Below are positions 46,361 through 56,058 of a stretch of 64,000 nt of DNA, one piece after another. The translations under genes were made by a program, and so were the position numbers. Every line of letters starts with the position of its first letter. The stretch's first letter is position 1. Source of the DNA: CAVRTM01 sp963724015 (GTDB lineage Bacteria > Actinomycetota > Actinomycetes > Actinomycetales > Dermatophilaceae); contig CAVRTM010000014.1 in the NCBI GenBank assembly GCA_963724015.1, forward strand, positions 186,001-250,000. The letters are read 5' to 3'. Under the pieces are notes generated by a model. It was not told the origin of the DNA, ran no database searches, and saw only the letters and a program-made list of their open reading frames with translations.

Positions 46361-47352
46361 TCATGGCGCGGGGACCGGGACCCGTCGCAGGAGGTCGCGC
46401 AGCACGTCGGCCGGTCGAGCGCCGCGCGAGCTGGGTCTCTCCCGTGGGGATGATCCGGTGCGCCAGGACCGGGACGACGAGCGCCTGCACGTCGTCAGGC
46501 AGCACGTGGTCGCGGCCGGCCAGGGCCGCGTGGGCCCGCGCGGCCCGGAGCAGGTGCAGGCTGGCGCGGGGGGAGGCGCCCAGCCGCAGGGCCGGGGTGC
46601 TGCGGGTCGCGGTGACCAGGTCGACGACGTAGCGCTTGACGGCGGCGCTGGTGTAGACGGTGCGCACCGTCTCGATCAGCTTGGCCACCGTGTCGCCGTC
46701 GGTGACCGGTGTCAGCCGTTCCAGCGGCGACGTGCCGCCGTGGTTGTCCAGCATCAGCAGCTCAGCCGCGGCCGAGGGGTAGCCCACCGAGATCCGCGCC
46801 ATGAACCGGTCGCGCTGGGCCTCCGGCAGGGGGTAGGTCCCCTCCATCTCGATCGGGTTCTGGGTGGCCATCACCATGAACGGCACCCCCAGCGGGTACG
46901 TCGTGCCGTCGACCGTGACGTGGCCCTCCTCCATGCACTCCAGCAGGGCCGACTGCGTCTTGGGCGAGGCGCGGTTGATCTCGTCGCCCACGACCACGTT
47001 GGCGAAGATCGCGCCGGGCCGGAACTCGAAGTCGCGCACCTCCTGGTTGTAGACGCTGCACGCCGGTGATGTCGCTCGGCAGCAGGTCGGGGGTGAACTG
47101 CACCCGGCGCACCGAGCAGTCGATCGAGCGGGCCAGGGCCTTGGACAGCATCGTCTTGCCGACGCCGGGGACGTCCTCGACCAGGAGGTGGCCCTGGGCG
47201 AGCAGGACGGTGATCGCGGTGTCGACGACCTCCGGCTTGCCCTCGATCACGCTCGACATCGCCTGCCGGATCGCCTGGGCGACCTCTGCGACGAGGGCCA
47301 GTCCCGCCTGGTCACTGCGCGCGTCGTCGTCCTGCATGGGTTGATCTTGCAT
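46361..47352 (-). CDS. MoxR-family AAA+ ATPase, two frame breaks
   Basis: About 330 residues. Walker A is VEDVPGVGKTMLSKALAR and Walker B VVGDEINRASPKTQSALLE; sensor 1 is MATQNPIEMEGTYPLPEAQ, and the C-terminal lid contains SPRASLHLLRAARAHAAL. One surplus base near 47059 (GGC-GTG-C-AGC) and another near 46421 (TCG-ACC-G-GCC) break the frame; repair gives DITGVSVYNQEVRDFEF and a C-terminus ADVLRDLLRRVPVPAP ending at TGA 46361. MoxR ATPases act as chaperones with DUF58/VWA partners, which follow directly. Start ATG 47352 (or 47337). Confidence 0.9.
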
Positions 47353-47612
47353 GAATCCCTGCCGTGCGGTGCCCGTCGCGCTCAAAGTCCCTCCCCGGTC
47401 GGTGCGCCCATCTTCCCCCATTTCCCTCCACCGGTCTTCGTGCTGCCCGGATCCGGGGCCCCGGTGCACGGGTACGGCGCCGCGCCGCGCCTCCGGCCCG
47501 CACGCGCCCCCGTCAGGGCGTGCCGTCGGCCGCCGTTGCGCTCCACTCCGCTCCACCCCGGCTGACCTGCGAAAACGCGCGGAGAAACCACGGCAAACAT
47601 GACCAAACGGCG
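47353..47612. other. Divergent intergenic region between moxR and mraZ
   Basis: About 260 bases precede the mraZ promoter. I see no coding signal or strong structure. The part nearest the mraZ promoter (47578-47612) is locally AT-richer (GAGAAACCACGGCAAACATG). A leftward promoter for moxR must lie here but is not obvious. Confidence 0.4.
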
Positions 47613-47644
47613 TTGACGGTGGTGCGAAGTGGAGTAGGGTGGAG
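47613..47644 (+). promoter_or_regulatory. mraZ promoter with three MraZ-box-like repeats
   Basis: A -35 box TTGACG (47613-47618), 16-bp spacer and -10 TAGGGT (47635-47640) form a promoter about 60 bp before mraZ. Three direct repeats GTGGTG, GTGGAG and GTGGAG begin at 47619, 47629 and 47639, exactly 10 bp apart. They resemble the GTGGG-type repeats bound by MraZ, and the third overlaps the -10, so autorepression of the whole division cluster is expected. Confidence 0.75.
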
Positions 47645-47698
47645 CATGACGGAGAGCAGTGGTCAGCGGCGCTCGCGACGAGGGGGAGGAGGCGCACC

Positions 47699-48130
47699 GT
47701 GTTCCTGGGTACGCACACCCCCCGGCTGGACGAGAAGGGCCGCCTGTTCCTGCCCGCCAAGTTCCGTGACCGCCTGGCCAACGGCCTGGTCGTGACGCGC
47801 GGCCAGGAACGCTGCCTCTACGTCTTCCCGATGGATGAGTTCGTCCGGGTGGCCGACACGATGCGAGGGGCGCCGGTGACCAGCAAGGCCGTCCGTGACT
47901 ACCTGCGCGTGTTCCTCTCCGGCGCCTCCGACGAGCTGCCCGACAAGCAGGGGCGGGTCACCATCCCGGCCGGCCTGCGCGACTACGCCGGCCTCAGCCG
48001 CGACTGCACCGTGATCGGTGCGGGGTCACGGCTCGAGGTCTGGGACACGGCCGCGTGGACCGCCTACCTCGAGACCACCGAGCAGGCCTTCGCCGAGCAG
48101 GCCGAGGAGGTGATCCCGGGTCTCCTCTGA
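47699..48130 (+). CDS. mraZ: MraZ transcriptional regulator of the dcw cluster
   Basis: A 143-residue protein with two AbrB-like halves: FLGTHTPRLDEKGRLFLPAKFRD opens the first and LPDKQGRVTIPAGLRDYAGL the second, the DxxGR..xP motif occurring in both. GTG 47699 behind GGAGGAGG is the start; the open frame begins at 47639 inside the operator repeats. MraZ is a DNA-binding oligomer that controls the division and cell-wall operon it heads. It lies 184 bp before rsmH. Intact. Confidence 0.95.
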   Translation: MFLGTHTPRLDEKGRLFLPAKFRDRLANGLVVTRGQERCLYVFPMDEFVRVADTMRGAPVTSKAVRDYLRVFLSGASDELPDKQGRVTIPAGLRDYAGLSRDCTVIGAGSRLEVWDTAAWTAYLETTEQAFAEQAEEVIPGLL

Positions 48131-48314
48131 CCCGACCGACCACCTGCCGAGGATCCCCGGCCCCTGAGGCCAGGTCTCCACCCGCTCCGCGTCCCGGCGC
48201 ACCTTCCCCGGTGCCGGGCCGCACCTTCCGAGCGGTTGGAGACCTGACGACAGGGACCACCCGCCGCCCGCCCCCTCACTCCCACCCGCCCCACCCGACG
48301 AAGGACACCCCCTG

Positions 48315-49295
48315 ATGGCTCCACGCGGCAGCGCCGAGGAACGGCACGTGCCCGTCCTGCGCGACCGCATCATCGAGCTGCTCTCCCCGGCGCTGCAGGA
48401 GCCCGGGTCGGTGTTCCTGGACGGCACGCTCGGCATGGGCGGCCACACCGAGGCCGTCCTGGCGGCCTGCCCCGCCGCACGTGCCGTGGGCATCGACCGC
48501 GATCCGCAGGCGCTGGACCTCGCGGGCGAACGCCTGGCCGGCTACGGCGACCGCTTCACCGGCATCCACGCCGTGTACGACGAGCTGCCCCGCGTCCTCG
48601 CCGACCTCGGGCTGGGCGCCGTGGACGCCGTGCTCTTCGACCTCGGGGTCTCCTCGCTGCAGCTGGACGAGGCCGAGCGCGGCTTCGCCTACCGGCACGA
48701 CGCGCCGCTGGACATGCGGATGGACCAGAGCGGCGGCATCACCGCGGCGGAGGTGCTCAACACCTACGACGCCCCCGAGCTCGAGCGGATCCTGCGCGAC
48801 TACGGCGAGGAGCGCTTCGCCCGCCGGGTCGCCGCGGCCATCGTCCGCGAGCGCCAGCAGGAGCCGTTCACCTCCTCGGCCCGGCTGGTCGAGGTGCTGA
48901 AGAAGGCCATCCCGGCGGCCTCGCAGAAGAGCGGCGGCCATCCGGGCAAGCGCACCTTCCAGGCGCTGCGGATCGAGGTCAACGCCGAGCTCGAGGCGTG
49001 GGAGAGCGCCCTGCCCGCCGCGGTCGACGCGCTTGCCGTCGGCGGCCGGATCGCGGTCCTCAGCTACCACTCGCTGGAGGACCGGCGGACCAAGCAGCTG
49101 TTCGCCCGGGGGGCCCGCGGCACCACGCCGCAGGGCTTGCCGGTCGAGCTGCCCGAGCACGCGCCGTACCTGCGGCTGCTCACGCGCGGGGCCGAGGAGC
49201 CCGGCGCCGCCGAGATGGACACCAACCCCCGCGCAGCGTCGGCCCGGCTCCGGGTCGCAGAACGCACCAGAGCCACGAAGGGACAGCACCCATGA
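48315..49295 (+). CDS. rsmH: 16S rRNA (cytosine(1402)-N(4))-methyltransferase
   Basis: A 326-residue protein at family length. The SAM-binding motif I is VFLDGTLGMGGHTEAVLAA, and FDLGVSSLQLDEAERGFAYR, GKRTFQALRIEVNAELE and VLSYHSLEDRRTKQ are RsmH signatures. It methylates C1402 in the ribosomal P site. ATG 48315 follows a weak GAAGGAC. The stop overlaps the ftsL ATG as ATGA (49292-49295). The preceding 184 bp show no gene. Intact. Confidence 0.97.
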   Translation: MAPRGSAEERHVPVLRDRIIELLSPALQEPGSVFLDGTLGMGGHTEAVLAACPAARAVGIDRDPQALDLAGERLAGYGDRFTGIHAVYDELPRVLADLGLGAVDAVLFDLGVSSLQLDEAERGFAYRHDAPLDMRMDQSGGITAAEVLNTYDAPELERILRDYGEERFARRVAAAIVRERQQEPFTSSARLVEVLKKAIPAASQKSGGHPGKRTFQALRIEVNAELEAWESALPAAVDALAVGGRIAVLSYHSLEDRRTKQLFARGARGTTPQGLPVELPEHAPYLRLLTRGAEEPGAAEMDTNPRAASARLRVAERTRATKGQHP

Positions 49296-49866
49296 GCCAG
49301 ATGACCGCGCCGTCACGGATCCCCAGGACCACCGGACGCCGTGTCGCGCCCGCCCCCGGCCTGCGGGTCGTGCCGGGCACGCGAGGCGCCCGGGCGGGCT
49401 CGGGCAGCGCCGCCTTCGCGGTCGCGTGCATCGTGCTGCTGGCCGGCCGGCCTGATGAGCCTGCTGCTGATCAACATCTCGATGAGCCGCGCGTCGTACG
49501 CGCTGCACGACCTGCAGGCCACCTCCGGCGAGCTGGCCGACACCCAGGACGCGCTGACCCAGCAGCTGTCCGGGCTGGAGTCGCCGCCGCACCTGGCCAA
49601 GCGGGCCGTGGCGATGGGCATGGTCCCCGCGCCCAACGCCGCCTTCCTGCGCCTCTCGGACGGCAAGGTCGTCGGCGTGGCGAAGAAGGCGACCAAGGGC
49701 GAGGGCTTTACCGTGGTCTCGCAGACGCCGTCCTCTCCGAGCCCCTCCGCACCGGCCGCCCCGGCGGCACGGCGTGACCGGGGCGCAGGACGGCGCCGCT
49801 GCGCCCAGCACGACCGAGCAGACCCCCGGTGCGGCAGGCACCCCCGAGCCGTCGACCACGAGGTGA
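49292..49866 (+). CDS. ftsL: FtsL-like division protein, two frame breaks
   Basis: About 190 residues. A cytosolic basic N-terminus (MSQMTAPSRIPRTTGRRVAP) leads to one membrane helix (SAAFAVACIVLLA joined to AGLMSLLLINISMS). A coiled-coil segment follows (LHDLQATSGELADTQDALTQ) and then SPPHLAKRAVAMGMVPAPNAAFLRL, the FtsL/septum-initiator pattern. Breaks near 49452 (GCC-G-GCC) and 49771 split it. The low-Arg tail (GVTGAQDGAAAPSTTEQ) is chosen as the true C-terminus over the Arg-rich alternative that would end at 49874. FtsL links FtsQ/FtsB to FtsW-FtsI at the septum. Confidence 0.85.
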
Positions 49867-49870
49867 ACGC

Positions 49871-51962
49871 GTGACGCAGTCCCGAGGCAGGCAGGGCGCT
49901 CCCAGACGCCCATCGGGCACGTCAGGCTCAGCAGACCCCTCCGCCGCTCCGGCGCCGCGCCGGACCCGCGCCCGCGCGACCCGCAGCGCGAGGCCCCGCG
50001 CCCGGCTGGCGCGACCCGGACCCGACCGCGGCCGGCCGCTCGACCCCGCGGGGGCCGGCCGTCGTCGCGCGCAGGCGCCCCCGCCGGGCCGTCGCTCCGG
50101 TACGCCGGTCCGGCCCCGCCGCCCCGCCTCGCCGCGTCCCTCCTCCGCGGACCACCGTGGCGGCCGCGGCCCCCGGCGTCCGGTCCGTCTCGGCGTCGGC
50201 CACCCCCGCCGGCGGGTGCGGGCCCTGTTCATCGCGATCCTGTTCGTCTTCAGCCTCTTCGCCGCCCAGCTCCTGCGGATCCAGGCCCTGGACGCCTCGA
50301 CCATGGCGGAGCAGGCTCTCGGCAGCCGGCTGCACAAGAGCGTCGTGCCGGCCCTGCGCGGTGAGATCGTCGACTCCAAGGGCGTCGTCCTCGCCGCGAG
50401 CATCGAGCGCTACGACATCACCGTCAACCAGCAGGCGGTGACGCAGTACGTCAAGGCGGTCTCCGAGGGCGGCACCACCACGCGCCAGAAGGTCGGCGTC
50501 GCCGGCGCCGCGGCCGACCTGGCCCCGCTGCTGGGCATGACCGTCCAGGAGGTCACCGACAAGCTGACGGGGACGCGCCTGTTCAACTACGTCGCCAAGG
50601 GCATCACGCCCCTGACCTGGCGCAAGATCAAGGCGTTGGGCATCAACGGCATCGACGCCGAGGCGACCTCCAAGCGCAGCTACCCCACGTCCACCACGGC
50701 GGCGTCCCTGGTCGGCTTCGTGGGTGCCGACGGGCGACCGGGCGGTGGCCTCGAGCTGCTGCTGGACAAGCAGCTGCAGGGCACGCCCGGCGTGAGCCGC
50801 TACGAGCAGTCGCGCGACGGCCGGGTCATCCCCACCGACTCCCAGCACAGCACTCCGGCGGTGGACGGGCGCGACGGTGCGGCTGACGCTGAACAGCGAC
50901 CTGCAGTGGTTCGCCCAGAACGCCATCTCGGCGAAGGTGAAGGAGACGCAGGCGCTCTCGGGCACGGTGACCGTCACAAATGTCAAGACCGGAAAGCTGC
51001 TGGCCGTGGCGTCGTACCCCACGTTCGACCCCAACAACCTGGCCAAGGCCTCCGGCAACCTGGACAACCGCGCCTTCGACGAGGTCTACGAGCCCGGCTC
51101 CACCGGCAAGGTCATCACGGCGTCCGCCGCCCTGCAGGAGGGTGTTGCCACTCCGGACACGCCGGTGACGGTGCCCAACACGCTCACGCGGGCCGGCACG
51201 GTCTTCCACGACTCGCACAACCACCCGACCGAGCACCTGACGTTCGCCCAGGTCCTGGCCCAGTCCAGCAACATCGGCACGATGCTGGTGGGGGAGCACC
51301 TCCCGCCAGCCACCATGTACAGCTACCTGCGCAAGTTCGGCCTGGGCGAGAAGTCGCCCATCGGCTTCCCCGGCGAGACCCCGGGCCTGGTCGCCAAGCC
51401 CGCCGACTGGAGCGGGTCACAGCGGTTCACGATGATGTTCGGCCAGGGACTCTCGCTCAACGCCATCCAGGCCGCCGGGGTGTTCCAGACCGTCGCCAAC
51501 GACGGCGTGCGCATGCCGCCCAGCCTCGTCGCCGGCAGCGAGAACCCCGACGGCAGCTACACCGCCGCCCCGGCGCCCCAGGGGGTGCGCGTGGTGTCCC
51601 CCGCCGTCGCCAAGCAGGTGCGCGAGATGCTCGAGGGCGTCGTCGGCAAGGACGGCACCGCGCCCGAGGCGGAGATCCCCGGTTACCGCGTCGCCGGCAA
51701 GACCGGCACCGCCGACCGCTACGACGACAAGACCGGCCGCTACTCCGGCAAGACGGCCTCGTTCATCGGCTTCGCCCCCGCCGACAAGCCCGAGCTGGTC
51801 GTCGGCGTCACCCTGCAGCGACCGGTCAAGAGCTACTTCGGTGGCGTCGTCGCGGGGCCGGTGTTCCACGACGTCATGACCTACGCCCTGCAGGAGCTGA
51901 AGATCCCGCCCACCAGCGCCACGACGCCGCCCACCATCAAGCTCAAGACCGCGGAGCGGTAA
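49871..51962 (+). CDS. ftsI: Penicillin-binding protein, septal transpeptidase FtsI, one frame break
   Basis: About 697 residues. A 115-residue Arg/Pro-rich cytosolic tail precedes the membrane helix ALFIAILFVFSLFAAQLL, the PBP dimerisation domain (RGEIVDSKGVVLAASIERYD) and the transpeptidase with SxxK (EPGSTGKVIT), SxN (AQSSNIG) and KTG (VAGKTGTAD). One surplus G near 50869 (GTG-GAC-G-GGC) splits dimerisation and catalytic parts; the catalytic part alone is an open frame from 50877. GTG 49871 starts it. It cross-links septal peptidoglycan with FtsW. The very basic N-tail is longer than usual and may itself hide a compensated break. Confidence 0.93.
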
Positions 51963-51969
51963 CGTCCTC

Positions 51970-53558
51970 GTGGTGAGTGTGGCCCTGCGACCCCGATCTC
52001 CGCGCACGACCAGCCTCAGCGAGGTGGCCGCGTGCGCCGGTGCACCGACCGCTCCGGCACCCCGGTCCGACGTCCTGGTCACCGGGGTGACCCTCGACTC
52101 GCGGGCGGTCCGGCCCGGTGACCTCTACGCCGCCCTGCCCGGGGCCCGCGTCCACGGCGCCGCCTTCGGCGCCGACGTCCTCGCCCGGGGTGCGGTCGCG
52201 GTGCTGACCGACGCGGAGGGGGCCGAGCTGCTGGCCCGGGCCGGCGTCGCCGTACCGGCCGTGGTCGTCCCGCGACCCCCGCGCGGTCCTCGGCGGCGTC
52301 GCCGCGCTCGTGCACGGCTCCCCGGCCGAGCAGCTGCGGATGGTCGGGATCACCGGGACCAACGGCAAGACCACCACGGCCTACCTCATCGACTCGGCCT
52401 GGCGGGCCCTCGGGCACGTGACCGGCCTGATCGGGACGGTCGAGACGCGCGTGGCCGACGAGCGGGTCAAGAGCGTGCGCACCACCCCGGAGTCGCCGGA
52501 CCTGCACGCCCTGCTGGCCGTCATGCGTGAGCGGGGCGTGGACACCTGCACGATGGAGGTCTCCAGCCACGCGCTCGAGCTGCACCGGGTGGACCCGGTC
52601 GTCTACGACGTCGCCGCCTTCACCAACCTGTCCCAGGACCACCTGGACTTCCACGGGACGATGGAGCAGTACTACGCCGCCAAGGCCAGCCTCTTCACCC
52701 CGCAGCGCGCGCGCCGCGGCGTCGTCTGCGTCGACGACGCGTGGGGCCGGCGGCTGGCGGCCGAGGCGACCGTGCCGCTCGTCACCGTGACCTCCCGCCC
52801 GGACGTGGAGGCCGACTGGCACGTCGAGCCCTGCGCGGGCGACGGCGGCCGGTTCGACCTCGTCGCCGGCTCCCGCCGGCTGCCGCTGCGCTCGGCGCTG
52901 CCGGGGGACTTCAACCAGCTCAACACCGCCGTGGCCGCCCTCGTGCTCGCCGCCAGCGGGGTGGCCGACGACGACGTCGTCCGGGCCGTCCACGCCGAGC
53001 CGCACGTGCCCGGCCGGATGGAGCGGGTCCTGGTCGAGGGCGACGGCGCCCCGCTGGCGGTCGTCGACTTCGCCCACACCGCCGACGCGGTCGCGGCCGC
53101 CCTGGGCGCCCTGCGGCGCCAGACCGCCGGGCGCGCTCATCGCCGTCCTCGGTGCCGGTGGCGACCGCGACCCCGGCAAGCGGCAGGCGATGGGCGCCGC
53201 CGCGCGCGACGTGCGCCGACGTCGTCGTCGTCACCGACGACAACCCCCGCTCGGAGGACCCCGCCGCCATCCGCGCCGAGGTGCTCGCCGGCGCCCGCTC
53301 CGTGGTGGCCGCCGGCACGCCGTCCGGGGCCGGGACGGGCTCCGCTGCCACCGACCTGCGCGAGGTCGGCGGACGCGCCGCCGCGATCCGCGCCGCCGTC
53401 GCCCTCGCCGGCCCGGGCGACACCGTCGCGGTCCTCGGCAAGGGCCACGAGACCGGCCAGGAGGTCCACGGGACCATCCACCCCTTCGACGACCGCGACG
53501 AGCTGCGCGCAGCCCTGACCGGACGAACCGCCACCACCACGAGGAGCCCACGGTTTGA
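51970..53558 (+). CDS. murE: UDP-MurNAc-tripeptide synthetase, at least three frame breaks
   Basis: About 520 residues. Domain 1 has VTLDSRAVRPGDLYAALPG, the ATP loop is VGITGTNGKTTTAYL, and then EVSSHALELHRVDP and LSQDHLDFHGTMEQYYAAK. The C-terminal DNPR motif (VVVTDDNPRSEDP) marks the diaminopimelate-adding type. Breaks: near 52270 (GTC-C-CGC), near 53134 (CGC-G-CTC) and near 53212. No stop lies in the last frame before murF; a TGA at 53556-53558 in the neighbouring frame overlaps the murF start and is probably the true end after one more correction. GTG 51970 or 51973 is the start. Confidence 0.92.
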
Positions 53559-54977
53559 TCCCCCTGCCCCTGCGGGAGGTCGCCGCCATCACCGGCGGCG
53601 TCCTGCACAGCCCCACCGGCGACGACGTGTCGGAGCTCGTCGTCGACGGGCCGGTCGTCACCGACTCCCGCGAGGCGGCGGCCCGGCAGCCTCTACGTCG
53701 CCCGGGTGGGCGAGAGCGCCGACGGCCACCTCTTCGCCGGGCCGGCCCGCGACGCCGGTGCCGTCGCCGCGCTGACCACCCGACCGCTGCCGGACCTGCC
53801 CTGCGTCGTCGTCGACCGACGTCCAGGAGGCCTTCGCCGCCCTCGCGCGCGCCCTGGTCGACCGCAGCCCCGACCTCACGGTCATCGGCATCACCGGGTC
53901 CTCGGGCAAGACGAGCACCAAGGACCTGCTGGCCTCGGTGCTCGTCGCGCCACGGCGAGACCGTGGCCAACACCGGGTCGCTCAACTCCGAGGTCGGGGT
54001 GCCCGCTCACGGTGTGCGCGCATCACGCCGACCACCCGGTTCCTCGTGGTCGAGATGGGCGCCCGCGGCATCGGGCACATCGCCTACCTCACCAGGATCG
54101 CGCCACCGTCGGTCGGCGTCGTGCTCAACGTCGGCACGGCCCACGTCGGCGAGTTCGGCTCGCGCGCCGCGATCGCCGAGGCCAAGTCCGAGCTGGTGCA
54201 GGCGCTGCCCGCCAGCGGCGTCGCGGTCCTCAACGCTCGACGACCCGGTCGTGGCCGGCATGGGTCGGCGCACCGCGCGCGCGGGTCGTCGGGGTCGGCG
54301 AGTCGCCGTCGGCCGACGTCCGCGCCACCGGATGTCCGGCTCGACGAGTCCGGGCGCCCCTCCTTCACCCTCGTCACCGGCGGACGGCGAGGCGGCCGTC
54401 ACCCTGGGCCTGCACGGCGAGCACCACGTCGGCAACGCCCTGTCCGTCGCCGCGGTCGCGCTCGAGCGTCGGCATGGCGCTGCCGCAGGTCGCCGCGGCG
54501 CTCGGCGACGCCCGCCCGGCCAGCCGCTGGCGGATGGAGGTCCACGAGCGGGCCGACGGCGTGACCGTGGTCAACGACGCCTACAACGCCAACCCCGACT
54601 CGGTGCGCGCGGCGCTGAAGGCGCTCGCGGCGATGGGCCGCGGCCGGCGTACCTGGGCGGTGCTGGGGGAGATGCTCGAGCTGGGCCCGGACTCGGTCGC
54701 CGAGCACGACGCGGTCGGCCGGCTCGCGGTCCGCCTCGACATCAAGCGCCTCGTCGTCGTCGGCGAGGGCGCCCGCCCGATCGACAGCGGCGCCCGCCAG
54801 GAGGGCTCCTGGGGGCAGGAGTCCGCGTGGGTGCCCGACGCCGACGCGGCCCACGAGCTGCTCGCCCGTGAGCTCACCGCCGGTGACGTGGTGCTGCTGA
54901 AGTCCAGCCGTGACGCCGGGCTCCGGTTCCTCGGCGACCGCCTCGTCGACCTTCCTGAAGGGGAGCCGCGCTCGTGA
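53555..54977 (+). CDS. murF: UDP-MurNAc-tripeptide-D-alanyl-D-alanine ligase, about ten frame breaks
   Basis: About 470 residues. IPLPLREVAAITGGVL is the N-terminus, the ATP loop is VIGITGSSGKTSTKDLLA, and ETVANTGSLNSEVGVP, GHIAYLTRIAPPSVGVVLN, VGTAHVGEFGS and NDAYNANPDSVRAAL are MurF blocks. They are spread over all three frames; single surplus bases near 53684, 53817, 53950, 54004, 54026, 54236, 54281, 54329, 54383 and 54468 reconnect them. This is the most heavily broken gene in the window, yet every conserved block is intact. TTG 53555 is the apparent start, and the stop overlaps the mraY GTG. It adds D-Ala-D-Ala to the precursor. Confidence 0.92.
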
Positions 54978-56058
54978 AGGCCGTGCTGATCGCCGCCCTC
55001 GTCTCGCTGGTGATAGCGCTGCTGGGCACGCCGCTGTTCATCAAGTTCCTCGTCCGGCGCGGCTACGGCCAGTTCATCCGCGACGACGGCCCCACCTCGC
55101 ACCACACCAAGCGCGGCACGCCCACCATGGGCGGCGCGGTCATCATCGGAGCCTCGCTCGCGGCGTACGGCGCGGCGCACCTGTTCACCCTCACGCCCGC
55201 TGACGGTGAGCGGCGTGCTGGTGCTGTTCCTCATGGCCGGGCTGGGCCTGATCGGGTTCCTCGACGACTACATCAAGATCTCCAAGCAGCGCAGCCTCGG
55301 GCTGCGCAGCAAGCAGAAGCTCGCCGGGCAGACGCTGGTCGCGGTGATCTTCGCGGTGCTGGCGCTGCAGTTCCCGAACAGCTCGTTCCGCACCCCGGCG
55401 GTGCCGTACATCTCGTTCGTGCGCGACACCAACGTCAACCTCGCCTTCGCGGGCACGCTGGTCGGGCTGCTGCTGTTCGTGCTCTGGGCCAACCTCATGA
55501 TCGCCGGCACCAGCAACGGGGTGAACCTCACCGACGGCCTCGACGGCCTGGCGACCGGGACGAGCGTCATGGTGTTCGCCGCCTACGTGCTGATCAGCAT
55601 CTGGCAGTTCAACCAGAACTGCCAGACCAACCCGGGCATCAAGTGCTACGAGGTGCGCGACGCCCACGACCTGGCCGTCGTCGCCGCCTGCGTCATGGGC
55701 GCGTGCTTCGGGTTCCTGTGGTGGAACGCCTCGCCGGCCAAGATCTTCATGGGCGACACCGGCTCGCTGTCCCTCGGCGGCGCGCTCGCCGGCCTCGCGA
55801 TCACCACCCGCACCGAGCTGCTGGTGGTCATCCTCGGTGGGCTGTTCGTCATCATCACCCTGTCGGTGATCATCCAGGTCGGGTCGTTCAAGATGACCGG
55901 CAAGCGGGTGTTCAGGATGGCCCCGCTGCAGCACCACTTCGAGCTGGTCGGATGGAACGAGGTCACCATCGTGATCCGGTTCTGGATCATCGCCGGGCCT
56001 GTTCGTGGCGCTGGGCCTCGGGCTCTTCTATGCGGAATGGGTGGTCGGAGCAGGATGA
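54974..56058 (+). CDS. mraY: Phospho-MurNAc-pentapeptide translocase, two frame breaks
   Basis: About 360 residues and roughly ten membrane helices. Cytosolic loops carry the active-site Asps: IGFLDDYIKISKQRSLGL, then NLTDGLDGLATG and the HHFE motif (PLQHHFELVGWNE). GTG 54974 overlaps the murF stop as GTGA. Surplus bases near 55200 (CCC-G-CTG) and 55998 (GCC-G-GGC) break the frame; repair gives LTPLTVSGVLVLFL and AGLFVALGLGLFYAEW, ending at TGA 56056-56058 overlapping murD. Unrepaired, its middle frame runs on into murD as a false 790-residue fusion. It makes lipid I. Confidence 0.94.

Noticed and set aside
49771..49874. Arg-rich ftsL C-terminus ending at 49874 with a GTGA overlap to ftsI
   Set aside because: The overlap is attractive, but the residues (RRDRGAGRRRCAQHDR) look like a shadow frame. 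The Pro/Thr/Ser-rich alternative ending at 49866 suits an extracytoplasmic tail.
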